A stretch of 6,217 nt of DNA. Source: Clostridium sp. UBA6758 (GTDB lineage: Bacteria; Bacillota; Clostridia; Clostridiales; Clostridiaceae). This document shows, piece after piece, positions 5,948-6,217 of this stretch. The position numbers and the translations under genes are program-made. The notes beneath the pieces are model-generated. The model was not told the origin of the DNA. It ran no database searches and saw only the letters and a list, made by a program, of their open reading frames with translations. The DNA lies in contig DKGY01000116.1 of NCBI GenBank assembly GCA_002453475.1, forward strand, positions 1-6,217, in the 5' to 3' direction. Within the stretch, counting starts at the first letter, position 1. Each line of letters begins with the position of its first letter.

Positions 5948-6217
5948 TTAGCCTGGTGGCCATTTTAAATTTCTTCCACCTAATAAATGAAAATGTAAAT
6001 GTGGTACAGTCTGACCTCCGTGCTCTAAGGTGTTAGTTACCACTCTATATCCACTTTTATCAATTTCCAATTTTTTTACTAGTTCTGGTATGGTGGCGAA
6101 AATATGAGCTACAATGCTGCTATTTTCTTCATTTATATCATTAACACAGCTTATGTGCTCCTTTGGGATTATAAGAATATGCACAGGTGCTTCAGGGCTT
6201 ATGTCATGAAATGCTAA
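5948..6217 (-). CDS. HIT-family nucleotide-binding protein, 3' part
   Basis: The last 89 codons of a gene whose start lies beyond the right edge. The frame is open through base 6217, and the visible protein begins LAFHDISPEAPVHILIIPKE. The histidine triad H-x-H-x-H is present in HLHFHLLGG, and the end is GGRNLKWPPG, typical of Hint-like proteins. Full-length relatives have about 113 residues, so roughly 25 are missing. The family binds purine nucleotides and hydrolyses nucleoside phosphoramidates or related phosphate esters in the cytoplasm; the true substrate here is unknown. It lies directly upstream of rpsU in the same direction, as is common in clostridia. No hairpin terminator is visible between its stop and the rpsU promoter, so some read-through is likely. 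Confidence 0.94.
   Translation of the reverse strand, partial: LAFHDISPEAPVHILIIPKEHISCVNDINEENSSIVAHIFATIPELVKKLEIDKSGYRVVTNTLEHGGQTVPHLHFHLLGGRNLKWPPG

Noticed and set aside
6182..6184. GTG as start codon of the HIT protein
   Set aside because: The frame continues upstream to the window edge with conserved HIT sequence (AFHDISPEAP), so this codon is an internal valine and the gene is cut by the window.
86..6217. An undescribed defence or mobile system hidden in the gene cluster
   Set aside because: All eight genes belong to recognised core families in a conserved chromosomal order; there is no integrase, transposase, nuclease-ATPase pair or composition shift. Only the 1-85 element remains unexplained.

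Overview
The window comes from the chromosome of a low-GC, endospore-forming Firmicute, most likely Clostridium or a close relative. The evidence is the AT-rich, lysine-rich coding sequence, GGAGG-type ribosome binding sites, two sporulation genes of the YqfC/YqfD families, and the gene order around rpsU. All eight genes lie on the minus strand, so the reading order runs from high to low coordinates. The longest non-coding stretch is 134 bases, so no gap exceeds 300 bases.

Right end (5948-6217): the 3' part of a HIT-family nucleotide-binding protein gene. Next (5166-5919): a perfect-consensus sigma-A promoter drives rpsU (58 aa ribosomal protein S21) and a GatB/YqeY-domain gene, and the unit closes with a strong intrinsic terminator whose stem contains the yqeY stop codon. 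Immediately downstream, a sequence resembling a sigma-E (mother-cell) promoter precedes a tight five-gene run: yqfC, yqfD, pgpH (c-di-AMP phosphodiesterase), ybeY (16S rRNA maturation endonuclease), and an undecaprenol kinase/PAP2 phosphatase fusion. Spacings within the run are a 26-base overlap, 14 bases, 10 bases and 47 bases, which suggests one operon. Left end (1-85): no gene, but a structured repeat-like element cut by the window edge.

This is the conserved rpsU-yqeY-yqfC-yqfD-(phoH)-yqfF-ybeY-dgkA neighbourhood of Firmicutes, linking translation (rpsU, yqeY, ybeY), sporulation (yqfC, yqfD), second-messenger turnover (pgpH) and lipid-carrier recycling (dgkA/PAP2). Two departures stand out. 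phoH/phoL is absent between yqfD and pgpH. The lipid kinase is fused to a PAP2 phosphatase and carries Gln and Asn where E. coli DgkA has the active-site acids Glu28 and Asp95. I see no defence system, CRISPR array, insertion sequence or RNA gene of a recognised class. The least explained sequence is the element at 1-85.
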